Positions 40,454-49,871 are shown, counted from the stretch's first letter. The stretch: 64,000 nucleotides of DNA from Rodentibacter caecimuris (GCF_001019715.1 NZ_BBXJ01000001.1:1240001-1304000), one strand, 5' to 3'. Numbers and translations: made by a program. Notes: generated from the sequence alone by a model not told the origin.

Positions 40454-41155
40454 TTAATCTTCAGATTTACTCATGAATCTAGTATATAGATCGGAATCAA
40501 TATTTACACTATTATTGTGCTTTACAGCAATTTGCTTAGGCTGCTCTTCATCTGTATTATAAATGACCCATTCAGAACAATGCTTGTTTAATGCTCGAAA
40601 TGAAACTGGAATCATTTTGTGGCTCTGTCTTACTATATCTTCAGGAACACTTCTGTTTTCCTGAATTTCTCGACCTTTAATTCGCTTAATTGCAAGCTCT
40701 ATATCACAATCTACAATAACCAATGATATGTTATAATCCAATTGTTTTAATTCTTTAAAAATCAATTCAAACTTATGAACATTTTTTAATGTAGCATCAT
40801 ACATAAAACTATAAAGCTCTTTCTGAGCAAGCTGAATCAACTTTCGAGCTATTTCGCTACTTTGCGCGTGAACTATAGCTGAGGCTTCATAGCCATGTTC
40901 AGCTTGTAATTTTTCATAACTAGGAATTAATGTTTTTATTTCATCGGGATCAATAATTAAAAAACCAGCATATTGCTGTTGAATCAGTTTTCGGATTGTT
41001 GATTTCCCTGCACCACTTCCACCACCGATAAAAATTGCTACATTCCTAGACTGTAATGGCTACGTAGTTTCTTTTATGTATTTATCAATAATAGATGCTA
41101 TAATTTGAGCTTGTTCTTCGCTACAATCATCTAAGGTGGAAATAATATCTTGCAT
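40454..41155 (-). pseudogene. Zeta-toxin-like P-loop kinase with internal amber codon
   Basis: A 233-codon frame from ATG 41155 is interrupted by TAG at 41060-41062. After it the same frame encodes FIGGGSGAGKSTIRKLI (Walker A), LIIDPDEIKTLIP, a helical HAQSSEIARKL segment, and FMYDATLKNVHKFELI, typical of zeta/PezT-like or related kinases. No ATG lies between the stop and the Walker A, so the kinase would need a poor internal start or suppression. A start at a TTG (40840) would lack the P-loop. It is probably inactivated by a nonsense mutation; the alternative is a 31-residue upstream ORF plus a kinase with a non-canonical start. Confidence 0.7.
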
Positions 41156-41277
41156 TTTTGATTTTATTATGGTATGTGATTTTCAACTTGGATGCTTGGA
41201 TTATAGTGCCGTTAGTGGGAAAAAGCAAGAAAAAGCCTTAAAATTCTGCATAAAAGAAAGGTATCTGAACGCGATAT
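41156..41277. other. Intergenic region between kinase cargo and B2
   Basis: It holds no gene. It contains a weak hairpin of AAAAGCAAGAAAAAGCCTT type that may end the Tnp1-B2 transcript, and presumably the kinase promoter. Confidence 0.35.
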
Positions 41278-41712
41278 TTAGACTTTCAATTTCCATCTTA
41301 TATCCATAACACCTAATTCTATTCTCTCTAGTACGCCTTTATTAAACCAATGCTTCAATGCACCACGCACGGAAACAGTATGCTGCGGTTGAATGATGGG
41401 GTTTTGTCCATCTCGAATAAGGACGAGCTTAATCAATTCATTAACGGTAAATTCGTGGTTTGGTTTTGCCTTCATCTCGGCTAGTACCATTTGGCGTAGT
41501 TTTCCCTTGAAACGATGTTGATAAGTGCGGTAGGTATAAAGTTCTGTATTGTATTTATCAGTTAGGGCTTCTTCTTGCATAATCTCAATGGCAGCTTGTA
41601 GCTTATCGAGTTTGTCTTCCACTAATGTAAGGTGTTCTAACACTTGTTTACGCTCACGTTGCAAGCGGTCAATTTTTGCCTGAATTTGACTGAGATAGAT
41701 TTTCTTTGCCAT
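41278..41712 (-). CDS. B2: coiled-coil/winged-helix partner of Tnp1 (inner)
   Basis: The product is 144 residues from the ATG at 41712, which overlaps the Tnp1 stop codon by one base (TGATG), so translation is coupled. A coiled coil (about 8-48: IQAKIDRLQRERKQVLEHLTLVEDKLDKLQAAIEI) is followed by YNTELYTYRTYQHRFKGKLRQ and a winged helix (FTVNELIKLVLIRD, then LKHWFNKGVLERIEL). It is the counterpart of B1. Tight coupling to a transposase suggests an accessory transposition protein. One uptake signal lies in it at 41523, the only one I found in the element. Confidence 0.78.
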   Translation of the reverse strand: MAKKIYLSQIQAKIDRLQRERKQVLEHLTLVEDKLDKLQAAIEIMQEEALTDKYNTELYTYRTYQHRFKGKLRQMVLAEMKAKPNHEFTVNELIKLVLIRDGQNPIIQPQHTVSVRGALKHWFNKGVLERIELGVMDIRWKLKV

Positions 41713-42746
41713 CACATTACCAATCTTTCTGTTTGTCTATGATTACCTTGCCAGTAGCCTTTCCAAGCATTATCTGATGAAGTGCTGAGGCATTTACTGG
41801 TCACATCATTGAAAATAGTTAAATTATCCAGTTTACGAGTATCTTCACGATAGGCGACTTCGTTCGCATAGTTATCAAGATAGACGTTACTCATCTTGTG
41901 GACTTGCCCATAATACATACGTTTGAATCGTGCAAAGTAACTCTCCGCAAGGTTGTTCGTAATCCCTTCATCGCTACAATATTCATGTTGGTGATTTACT
42001 CGTTGCAAATCGTAATTGACCATCAGTTCATCATAGGCTGCGTTTTCGTCCGCATGGATACGGCTGTTTGGCTCAATATACGCCGTAGCTAATTTCTTTA
42101 CGGTGTCGGTATTCTCTGAGAGAATAGGAAACGTGATGGTTTTCTTTGCTCCCACTAATTGTGGATTAGCAGTCGTTTCTTGTTCTGAATAACGTTCACG
42201 CATGACCAATACTGCACGCTTGTTTGGATTGGTATTGGCTTTTAAACGTCTATCCACACGCTCTGCTTTCTTATTCTTTGGACGTGGAGCGGAATGTATG
42301 TAAGTGCCATCAATATGGATTTCGCCTGACAGCGGAAAGAGTTCACGTTGTACAATTAAGCTCTCACGAATTTTATGCGCAAGCGTAAAAGCCGTTTTGT
42401 ACTGTACATTCAAGTCACGAGATAGCTGGCAAGCGGAAATGCCTTTTACTGCATTCACAAATAAAGCGATAGCGAATAAGTAAGTTTTAATCGGCAGCTT
42501 ATGGTTAGCAAAAATTGTACCTGAAGTAATGCTAAAGGTATGCTTACAATGTTTACATCGCCATTGATGACGAGCAGGAATACGGTAAGCAATATGTTGT
42601 ACGCCACATTTTGGACACACCACATTTTCTTCACTTCCCCACCGAATTTGGCAGAGCAATGCCCGCACTTCGGTATTAGATAGCTGTGCTATCTTGAGTG
42701 GCGAAAGCGTGCGGGCTTTGCTAGAGAGAAGAAAATGTTGGGTCAT
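41712..42746 (-). CDS. Tnp1 (inner): IS1595-family transposase
   Basis: The protein is 344 residues. The zinc ribbon has ligands Cys44, Cys47, Cys64 and Cys67 (VCPKC, WRCKHCKHTFS), followed by a helix-turn-helix (KGISACQLSRDLNVQYKTAF). The ISXO2/IS1595-type DDE domain has Asp146 (EIHIDGTYIH), Asp233 (IHADENAAY) and Glu268 (ITNNLAESYFARFKR). The C-terminus is WKGYWQGNHRQ. It is intact. It is divergent from the XRE gene across the control region and coupled to B2. Confidence 0.9.
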   Translation of the reverse strand: MTQHFLLSSKARTLSPLKIAQLSNTEVRALLCQIRWGSEENVVCPKCGVQHIAYRIPARHQWRCKHCKHTFSITSGTIFANHKLPIKTYLFAIALFVNAVKGISACQLSRDLNVQYKTAFTLAHKIRESLIVQRELFPLSGEIHIDGTYIHSAPRPKNKKAERVDRRLKANTNPNKRAVLVMRERYSEQETTANPQLVGAKKTITFPILSENTDTVKKLATAYIEPNSRIHADENAAYDELMVNYDLQRVNHQHEYCSDEGITNNLAESYFARFKRMYYGQVHKMSNVYLDNYANEVAYREDTRKLDNLTIFNDVTSKCLSTSSDNAWKGYWQGNHRQTERLVM

Positions 42747-42852
42747 AGTATTGAGATTACACCTTGATTAAACTAAAATATGAAACATTATTCATATTGA
42801 TTATGCATAATATATCATAATCATTCAATTTTTTCAACAGGAATGTGAAATA
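42747..42852. promoter_or_regulatory. Divergent control region, inner element
   Basis: The 106 bp between Tnp1 and the XRE gene are conserved with 50883-50988. ATATGAA-ACATTA-TTCATAT is a perfect 7-bp inverted repeat shared by both copies; a second dyad, GATTATG...CATAATC, is clear in the inner copy. Both are likely operators for the XRE protein controlling Tnp1 and itself. Confidence 0.6.
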
Positions 42853-43188
42853 ATGTGCATATCAGAACGTTTAAAGCAGGTCTTAGAAGCTAAAAATATG
42901 ACCGTCACTGAATTTTCTAACGTAACAGGGATCTCGTATCGTTCAGCGATGAATTACTTAAATGAAGGACGAGATCCGAATGTAGATGCCTTAGTAAAAA
43001 TTCATAAAGGGTTAGAAATTAGTATAACTTGGCTACTTACAGGAAACGGAGCAATGTTTCAAGCAGCAACACAGGAAAGTACGATTTCAGCACAAGAAGA
43101 AAAGCTAATTGCAGACTACCGCTCTATGCCTGAAAACTTAAAAGATGCTTTCTCAATTTCTTTTAAAGAAATTTCCAATAAGCAGTAA
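42853..43188 (+). CDS. XRE-family regulator (inner)
   Basis: The product is 111 residues. An N-terminal lambda-repressor-like helix-turn-helix (about 5-62: MTVTEFSNVTGISYRSAMNYLNEGRDP) is followed by a short tail with a helical segment (QEEKLIADYRSMPENLKDAF). It differs from the outer copy at only 5 of 111 positions, although the R-M genes next to them are unrelated. It therefore belongs to the transposon backbone rather than to one R-M system, and probably represses Tnp1 and/or times R-M expression like a controller protein. Confidence 0.85.
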   Translation: MCISERLKQVLEAKNMTVTEFSNVTGISYRSAMNYLNEGRDPNVDALVKIHKGLEISITWLLTGNGAMFQAATQESTISAQEEKLIADYRSMPENLKDAFSISFKEISNKQ

Positions 43189-43194
43189 ATATTA

Positions 43195-43226
43195 CTTGAC
43201 ATTAACTTAATAAGGAACAAAAAATG
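43195..43226 (+). promoter_or_regulatory. Conserved leader-start block (inner)
   Basis: CTTGACATTAACT and AATAAGGAACAAAAAATG are the same here and at 51332-51364, apart from one base between them. It contains a TTGACA-like box and the AAGGA ribosome site of the leader ORF. Confidence 0.6.
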
Positions 43227-43343
43227 AACAACGCAACGCAACGCAACGCAACGCAACGCAACGTTAGCCCAACTTTAACTTTTGTCAATATATTCTCATC
43301 TTTTTTATCCAAAAAATTCAAGGAGGCTGTATGCCGCAGTTAA
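43224..43343 (+). CDS. Repeat-containing leader ORF upstream of mod
   Basis: ATG 43224 (ribosome site AAGGA) opens a 39-codon frame through six ACGCA repeats. It ends at TAA 43341-43343, overlapping the mod start codon by 13 bases in another frame. With the current repeat number ribosomes can run to the mod start. In the other two phases they stop at TAG 43265 or TAA 43276. This suggests that repeat slippage switches mod through translational coupling. The peptide itself probably has no function. Confidence 0.6.
   Translation: MNNATQRNATQRNVSPTLTFVNIFSSFLSKKFKEAVCRS
43231..43260 (+). repeat. Simple sequence repeat ACGCA x 6
   Basis: Six perfect pentanucleotide units followed by a partial ACG. 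The unit length is not a multiple of three, so slippage changes frame, and no frame through the repeat contains a stop. Confidence 0.95.
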
Positions 43344-44950
43344 CTTGGATTGGAAAAGATAAAGTCAAAAATCATCATCACGATATTCCTTTTCATCTTC
43401 TAAAAAAAGAATACGATTTTAAAGCCGATAATGGAAAACCTGAAAATAGTCAAAATAATATGTTGATTCAGGGGGATAACTTATTAGCTTTAAAAAGTCT
43501 TTTGCCTAAATACGAAGGTAAAATTAATTGTATTTATATTGATCCTCCATATAACACAGGTAATGAAAAATGGGTATATAACGATAATGTAAATGATCCT
43601 CGTATCAAAAAATGGTTAGGTGAAATAGTAGGTAAAGAAGGTGAAGATCTATCTCGTCACGATAAATGGCTTTGTATGATGTATCCTAGATTGAAATTAT
43701 TACATCGTTTGTTAGCTGATGATGGGGTTATTTTTATTAGCATTGACGATATAGAAATTGCTCATTTAAGATTAATTTGCGATGAAATTTTTGGATATGG
43801 AAATTTTGTAGGAAATATAACTAGAGCAACAGGAACAACAGTTCAAGATACCAATAAATTAGGAAATGCTTTTGATTCAATTTTGGTTTATGCAAAAACA
43901 AACAGTTTTCTGATAAATGGTATTGAATTATCCGAAGATGATGAGAAAAGATATAACTTAGAAGATGAGAATGGTAAATTTTCCATTCTACAATTAAGAC
44001 GGACTGGGGCAGAGGATCGAAGAGAAGATAGACCTTCAATGTATTATCCTATTATGTCTCCTGATAACACGCCAATTTATCCAATAGGACCAACTGGATA
44101 TGAAAGTCGTTGGAGAGTTGGTGAAGATACTTACCAGAAAATGTTAGAAAACAATGAAATTTACTTTAAAAATGATAATAGTGAATGGAAAGTTTATTAC
44201 AAATACTATTTGGAAGGTCGAAAAAAGAGACCCTCTAATCTATGGACCGAATTGGATGGTGAAAAGATTGATGGGAATAAGAAAGCATCTAGAGAATTAA
44301 AAGAGATTTTTAATAAAAAAGTTTTTGATACACCAAAGCCTGTTTCAGTTCTTGAACATATTTTAACTATTGCAACATCAAAAAAATCTTTAATCTTGGA
44401 TAGCTTTATTGGTAGTGCCACAACTGCCCACGCTGTTTTAAATCTTAACACCAGAGATGGAGGTAGCCGCCAGTTTATTGGCATTGAAATGATGGATTAT
44501 GCTGAAAGTATTACTGCTGAACGAATCCGCCGCGTTATCAATGGCTACGGTTCAAAAGCTGAAACTCAAAAAGGTACAGGAGGTGGGTTTAGTTTTTATA
44601 CCATTGGTGAAACCTTATTTGATTCAGATGGTAATTTAAACAATCAAGCTGATTTACACAGTATTCGTGAGTATATTGCACATAGTGAGAAACTAGAGAC
44701 TGTATTTAATCAAGAAATAAGCGGTTATTTTTTAGGGAAAAATTACTATACCGCTTATGTTTTTTATTATGAGTCTGATCAAATCACCACGTTAAGTTTA
44801 GAATTTTTACGCTATTTAAACGCTGATTTCCTTTCTGAAAAACCACAAGATTATATTATTTATGCTGATAAATGTACATTAAGTGATGAACAGTTAGCAC
44901 AATTTAAGATTAGATTCAAACGCATACCAAGAGATATTAGCAAGTTATAA
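43331..44950 (+). CDS. mod: Type III restriction-modification methyltransferase (Mod)
   Basis: This is a 539-residue beta-class N6-adenine methyltransferase. Catalytic motif IV DPPYNTG is at 71-77, ahead of SAM motif I (DSFIGSATTAHAVL, about 355-368), with the variable target-recognition region between. Motif I has Ala where the usual FxGSGTT has Gly. The ribosome site AAGGAGG at 5 bases is very strong. res follows by 10 bp. GC is lower than in the flanks. In Haemophilus related Mod proteins are phase variable through repeats inside the gene; here the repeat is in the leader ORF. Confidence 0.93.
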   Translation: MPQLTWIGKDKVKNHHHDIPFHLLKKEYDFKADNGKPENSQNNMLIQGDNLLALKSLLPKYEGKINCIYIDPPYNTGNEKWVYNDNVNDPRIKKWLGEIVGKEGEDLSRHDKWLCMMYPRLKLLHRLLADDGVIFISIDDIEIAHLRLICDEIFGYGNFVGNITRATGTTVQDTNKLGNAFDSILVYAKTNSFLINGIELSEDDEKRYNLEDENGKFSILQLRRTGAEDRREDRPSMYYPIMSPDNTPIYPIGPTGYESRWRVGEDTYQKMLENNEIYFKNDNSEWKVYYKYYLEGRKKRPSNLWTELDGEKIDGNKKASRELKEIFNKKVFDTPKPVSVLEHILTIATSKKSLILDSFIGSATTAHAVLNLNTRDGGSRQFIGIEMMDYAESITAERIRRVINGYGSKAETQKGTGGGFSFYTIGETLFDSDGNLNNQADLHSIREYIAHSEKLETVFNQEISGYFLGKNYYTAYVFYYESDQITTLSLEFLRYLNADFLSEKPQDYIIYADKCTLSDEQLAQFKIRFKRIPRDISKL

Positions 44951-44960
44951 GGAAAGAAGA

Positions 44961-47577
44961 ATGGAATTAAATAGTTATCAAGAAAAAGTAATCCTCGATC
45001 TTAATGATTATCTGGAAGAATTAAATAAATATGGCAGTAAGAAGTTAAATCAATCCTTTGCTAGTTATTGGGTAAAAAAAGGTGTGTCTAACCAAAATTA
45101 TATAGAAAAAATTTCAAATACACCGCACGTTTGCGTGAAAGTGCCTACGGCTGGAGGAAAAACCTTCATTGCGGTCAATGCTTTACGTTCTATTTATGAT
45201 GCAGTGGAATATCACGGAGAAAGAAAACCTCGTTTTACTGTTTGGCTTGTACCTTCCACTGCAATTTTAGAACAAACATTAACAAATTTACAAAATCCCG
45301 AACATCCTTATCGCCAAAAATTGAATGTATTATTCAATGGACGAGTCAATGTGTATGAAAAAGATGATGTCCTGCTTGGGCGAGGATTTGACGCTGACAC
45401 GGTAAAAAGCGGTATTTCTATTGTGATAATGACTTTTGACGCATTTAGAACAAGAAATAAAGAAGGGCGTTTGATTTATCGTGAAAATGGTTATTTAGCT
45501 TCTTTTGATACTAAAACAACAGCGCTACCAGAGAGTGATGCTACTTCGCTAATTAACGTGATTCGTAGTCTTGAGCCTGTAGTGATTGTTGATGAAAGCC
45601 ATAATGCAACATCTGATTTATCATTAGAAATGCTGAGTAATCTGAATGCGAAATTTATTTTAGATTTGACTGCAACACCAAGAAAGAATAGTAATATTAT
45701 TTCTTATGTAAGTTCACTTTCTTTAAAGAAAGAAAATATGGTTAAGTTGCCTGTTAATGCTTCTAATCAGGCAAACAAAGAAGATGTGTTGATTTCCGCA
45801 GTTACTTTCCAACATTATTTGGAGAAAGTAGCCAAACAAGCCTTTGAAAATGGCGAACCTTATGTTCGACCTATTGTATTATTTCAAGCTGAAGCTAAAA
45901 CTAAAGGAGATAATACGACTTTTGAAAAAGTAAAACAAACCTTAGTAGAAGAATTACAAATTCCAGCAGAACAAATTAAGATTAAAACAGCAGAAATAGA
46001 TGAATTAAAAAATATGAATCTATTTTCTTCTGATTGTCCTGTTCGTTTTATAATTACGGTAAATGCTTTAAAAGAAGGTTGGGATTGCTCGTTTGCATAT
46101 ATTCTAGCTAACCTAGCAAATAAACACTCTGAAATTGATGTGACTCAAATTGTAGGGCGTATTTTACGCCAGCCAAATGCGAAACTATTTAGTAATCCAT
46201 TGCTTAATATGAGCTATATATTCACTGCTTCAGCTCAATTTAGAACAGTATTAGGTAATATTGTAGAAGGTTTAACTTTGGCAGGTTTTAGTCCAAAGGA
46301 CTATCGTGCAATTAATTCCACTATAATCAAGAATGAAGAATCTATAAAGCCAGTTTCAGATAATAAGCCTCTTGAATTGCAGCTAGATTCAGATTTTAAA
46401 GAAGATATAACAGAAAAGGAAGAGTTTGATTTTAATAAAAATAGATTAAAAAATCAAAATATTAACAAAATTAATCTTGGTACTACATCTAGTGATTTTA
46501 CAAAAGAAGTCATAACACAAAGTACGAACTTTAATTTGGAGATAGAAAATAGTCGCTCCTCCATTCCTAAAGAATTAAGTGAAAATATGAACATTGCGAA
46601 GATTAATCAAGAATTTATTGAAACAGTTAGAAAAATATATATACCACAGTTTTTTGAAATAATTTCAGGACTTTTTCAGGATGAAGTCGTATTTGATAAA
46701 AATAACCTACTAACACATTTTGAGTTAAATAAGTGTGATACAAATATTTCTTTTTCAGATTTAGATCCAGAATTATATAGTATTGATGTTGAAAATGAAC
46801 AGAATGCTAAATTCTCACCGTTAAACAAAGAAAAATCCGAACAGTTGTTAAAATTATTTAGAAATTATTCGTTAGAACAAAAAAAAGAAAATCTTGTAAC
46901 TAGTTTACTAACTTTTGCTGGAAAGAATGCCTTTTTTTCCTATTGCAGATTCTGAAATTCGAGTTTACTTTAGAAAAATCATTGAACAAATGAGCCTTAC
47001 TGATATGGAAAGCTGTTTAATTAAACCTTCACCATTTTTTGATAAGATCAAAAAGAAAATTAGACAATTACAAGAAGATTTCTCTAAAGAAGAATTTTTA
47101 AAATGGGTTGATCAGGAACGTTTTCAAATTAAAGCCGAATATCAACTCCCAATAGAAATTACACCACAAAACTTTGCTGATTCATTAAGTCGTAGCTTAT
47201 ATGAGAGAGAGTCGGGTATGAATAATTATGAATTCAATGTAATTTCTCGTGTTATTAGTTTAGATAATATCGTTTGGTGGCATCGGATTGATGATAAAAG
47301 AAAAGCATATAGTTTTAAAATAAATGGATTTATTAATCATTATCCTGATTTCCTGATTTTAACTAAGAAAAACACCTTGATCTTAGTTGAAGTAAAAGGA
47401 GAGCAATTAGCCAATCATGAATCTAAAAATAAATTAGAGTTAGGAAAAAAGTGGGAGTCTCTTGCAAACCAACTTGGTTTACCTCATAAATTTAGATACT
47501 TTATGGTGTTTATCACTAAACCTATGGAAGGAGCTAGATCACTAGATGAACTAATTGAAACAATATCTTATTTTTAG
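44961..47577 (+). pseudogene. res: Type III restriction enzyme (Res), frameshifted at a T7 tract
   Basis: The helicase part (44961-46955) has Walker A PTAGGKTF, DEAD-box-like VIVDESHN, LDLTATPRKNS and the later motif QIVGRILRQP. The frame then runs into TGA soon after the tract of seven T at 46932-46938. Removing one T joins GKNAFF to PIADSEIRVYFRK and continues to 47577, where the endonuclease site PDFLILTKKNTLILVEVKG (PD-ExK) lies. As sequenced, Res lacks its nuclease. The homopolymer may be a reversible switch, a fixed mutation or a sequencing error. Confidence 0.88.
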
Positions 47578-47583
47578 AAGCCT

Positions 47584-47609
47584 TAGCGAGTGCCAGCTCG
47601 CTATTTTTT
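47584..47609 (+). terminator. res terminator
   Basis: TAGCGAG and CTCGCTA pair around 6 bases, followed by six T, just after the res stop. Confidence 0.88.
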
Positions 47610-47610
47610 C

Positions 47611-48226
47611 TTACAAATTGTTCAAAATTTATTCTACAATGTTTCTATTTTTGAGCAAATCTTCTCGTTTGTTTTTTTATATTTAATTTGTTCAACTAAT
47701 TTAACAAGAGAAACTGGACTTATTCGGCGTAAAGCAATAATCCAGAGGTTAATTATATATAGAACGAATAAATGAAAAAGAAGCAAAAAACATCTCCACT
47801 TTTACTCTTTGCATATCGCAATTTCCCTTTTTCTGAGATCCGTGATTTATCTATGCTGAAACTCCCATCTTTTTGAAAAATATTTGTTGAGGAAATTCTC
47901 ATTGTTTCTATACCGTTGAATGTCTGATTTGTAAAATTACTTACAAAGCTTACTTTTACCCTTCTCGTTTTCAGTTAAAAGCGACACAATATCTCTAAAA
48001 AAGTGACTAGAACCAAACTACTGCTGTTGTAATTAACACCCAAATTAAACGATAATGATCAATATATTAACTTTTTTGATTTCAAAGCAATGTCAGACTT
48101 TCTCCTTTTAACCTTATCTGTTTTAGCCTCAAGCTATTTGGTAGAAAAAACTATCCATTTCAGGATGTCTTACTTCTTCATGTCAAATGTTATCTTTGTC
48201 ACAAGCTCTCTTTATCTACCATTAGG
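47611..48226. other. Non-coding or decayed stretch in the inner element
   Basis: This stretch is AT-rich with no convincing gene on either strand. Short frames such as 47772-47876 (starts MKKKQKTSPLL, 34 codons) have no good ribosome site. It may be a relic of former cargo. Confidence 0.45.
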
Positions 48227-48460
48227 TTGGCAACTATTGTCTGGTCTATTTTCTACTCGTTTGGCATTTTGTGGGGCTTTTCTGATATTATCGGAAGAAT
48301 TGAAAGCTTAAGAAACGAAAAAGAAAAACAGTATTTGCTCAATATGAAAGCAACTGTTTATCAAACCTCACTCTTATCAAAACAAAAAAGAAAGGCATTT
48401 GAAAAACGAAAGGATTTTATCCTAACTGAATTAGAAAATAGAACCTATCGCTCAATGTAA
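48227..48460 (+). pseudogene. Remnant of a small membrane/basic protein
   Basis: A 77-codon frame without ATG or ribosome site (it would need a TTG start) encodes one hydrophobic segment (VWSIFYSFGILWGFSDIIG) followed by a basic helix (SKQKRKAFEKRKDFILTELENRTYRSM). A different frame just upstream (48090-48311) is also hydrophobic, which suggests a frameshifted relic. I do not recognise a family. Confidence 0.35.
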
Positions 48461-48467
48461 GTTTTAC

Positions 48468-48569
48468 TTGACAAAAGCCTAAAAAACGTACAATACATCC
48501 ATCTGGGCATAGTTCCCTTTAAACGCCTTTCACGGTTTATCGCCCGTGAAAGGATTTTTTATGCCCCAG
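48468..48569 (+). promoter_or_regulatory. Structured leader of inner Tnp2
   Basis: TTGACA (48468) and TACAAT (48489) could be a promoter, though the spacer is only 15 bp. Downstream, CTGGGCATA (48503-48511) can pair with TATGCCCCAG (48560-48569), which contains the Tnp2 start codon. Between them CCTTTCACGG and CCGTGAAAGG form a 10-bp terminator-like stem followed by six T. Both transcription and translation of Tnp2 could be held down. Confidence 0.6.
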
Positions 48570-49685
48570 CATTATTTACTCTCGTCTGCCTCTCGCACTC
48601 TCTCCTTGAAACACATTTTCCGTTTGTCTGACACAGAGGCTTTTCGTTTGTTAAAAGGCTACCGCTGGGGTAATCCCGATAGCCTTAATGATGTCTGTTG
48701 TCCCCATTGCCATACTCGCCACCACGCTTATTTTCTACCTTCTCGCCAACGTTGGTTATGCAAATATTGCCAACGATATTTCTATCTTACCACTAATACA
48801 GTATTTGCCTTTCATAAATTGCCTTTAGTAGATTTATTGGCTGCTATTGCCCTTTTTATCAACAGTGTGAAAGGGATTTCAGCGATAACACTGAGTCGCC
48901 ATTTGAATATCAACTACAAAACTGCTTTTGTCCTTTGCCATAAGCTCCGTGAAGCGTTGTTTAAAACGCGTGATTTCACACCGCTACAAGGCGAAATTCA
49001 CGAAGATGGCGCTTGGATTAATTACACCTTGAGAAAAACAAATTTTCGTAAAAACACCTATACACAGCAACAAAAAGCCGATAAACGAAAGCGAAAATTC
49101 CCCAAATTCCGCCTTACCAAACGTTGCATTATTAGCTTAAATCAACGAGCTTCTTATAATGAAACTCTGTGGGGTTCCAACCGAACCATTGTGGCAATGG
49201 ATTACAACGAAAGTGCAGACACGGTATTGGCACTCAACCACCGATTTGTGAAACAAGGGAGTGATATTTTCTGTGATGAAAATCCCGCCTATCACGGATT
49301 AGATTTTCATTACACAAGATGGGCGGTCAATCATCAAGAATGTTACAGTAAATATGGTATCAATAATAATCTCGCTGAATCCTTTAACGCCCGATTCCGT
49401 GATTTACATCGAGGCATACATCACAAGTGCAATAATAAATACGCCTTACACTATGCCAATCAAGCCGCTTATCTGTCTGATAATCGCCGTAAATCGAACG
49501 GCGAGTTATTCCACGATATGCTAAAACGTTGTTTATATGTACTGCCGTTAAAAGAATGGGTAGGCTATTGGCAAGGCAATCATCGCACACAAGAGCTAAT
49601 TGGTATGGCGGCATTTAGTTCTCAAGAGGTTTCTCAAACCTATTTTAAACATCTCAAGGAGATGATGGCACTCACAACGTATTAA
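48561..49685 (+). CDS. Tnp2 (inner): IS1595-family transposase
   Basis: The protein is 374 residues from the ATG at 48561. Zinc ribbon CCPHC and CKYCQRYF, helix-turn-helix (KGISAITLSRHLNINYKTAF), and DDE residues in EIHEDGAWIN, IFCDENPAY and INNNLAESFNARFRD are all present. The C-terminus is WVGYWQGNHRTQE plus an extra tail of about 30 residues absent from Tnp1. It is clearly homologous to Tnp1 but a distinct subgroup, with an insertion rich in Lys/Arg after the first Asp (TLRKTNFRKNTY). It lies beside the right terminal repeat. Confidence 0.9.
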   Translation: MPQHYLLSSASRTLSLKHIFRLSDTEAFRLLKGYRWGNPDSLNDVCCPHCHTRHHAYFLPSRQRWLCKYCQRYFYLTTNTVFAFHKLPLVDLLAAIALFINSVKGISAITLSRHLNINYKTAFVLCHKLREALFKTRDFTPLQGEIHEDGAWINYTLRKTNFRKNTYTQQQKADKRKRKFPKFRLTKRCIISLNQRASYNETLWGSNRTIVAMDYNESADTVLALNHRFVKQGSDIFCDENPAYHGLDFHYTRWAVNHQECYSKYGINNNLAESFNARFRDLHRGIHHKCNNKYALHYANQAAYLSDNRRKSNGELFHDMLKRCLYVLPLKEWVGYWQGNHRTQELIGMAAFSSQEVSQTYFKHLKEMMALTTY

Positions 49686-49814
49686 ATGATATAAAATGCC
49701 AAAAACCAGCTTAACTTCTATAAGGTTAGGTTGATTTGACTCGCCTTATTCACAGAAAAAGACAAAAATGGCATGATAATTTAAGGGATTTTCGGTAGAA
49801 TTTGCACCAAAAGC

Positions 49815-49840
49815 AATGCCTTTCATTTCCGAAAGGCATT
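49815..49840 (+). terminator. Right-end hairpin of inner transposon
   Basis: AATGCCTTTC and GAAAGGCATT form a 10-bp stem. The same AATGCCTTT core recurs as a hairpin at the right end of the outer element, so it is part of the backbone. It has no strong T tail. Confidence 0.65.
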
Positions 49841-49871
49841 CACATAGTTTGCGATTTAGTCAATATTAGGA

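Noticed and set aside
40454-40840. A separate 128-residue protein starting at TTG 40840
   Set aside because: It would lack the P-loop of the kinase that is encoded upstream in the same frame, so it is the 3' part of the interrupted kinase gene.
43224-43330. Repeat as part of an N-terminally extended Mod
   Set aside because: In the phase collinear with mod, a TAG at 43265 follows the repeat directly, so no repeat number can create a fusion.
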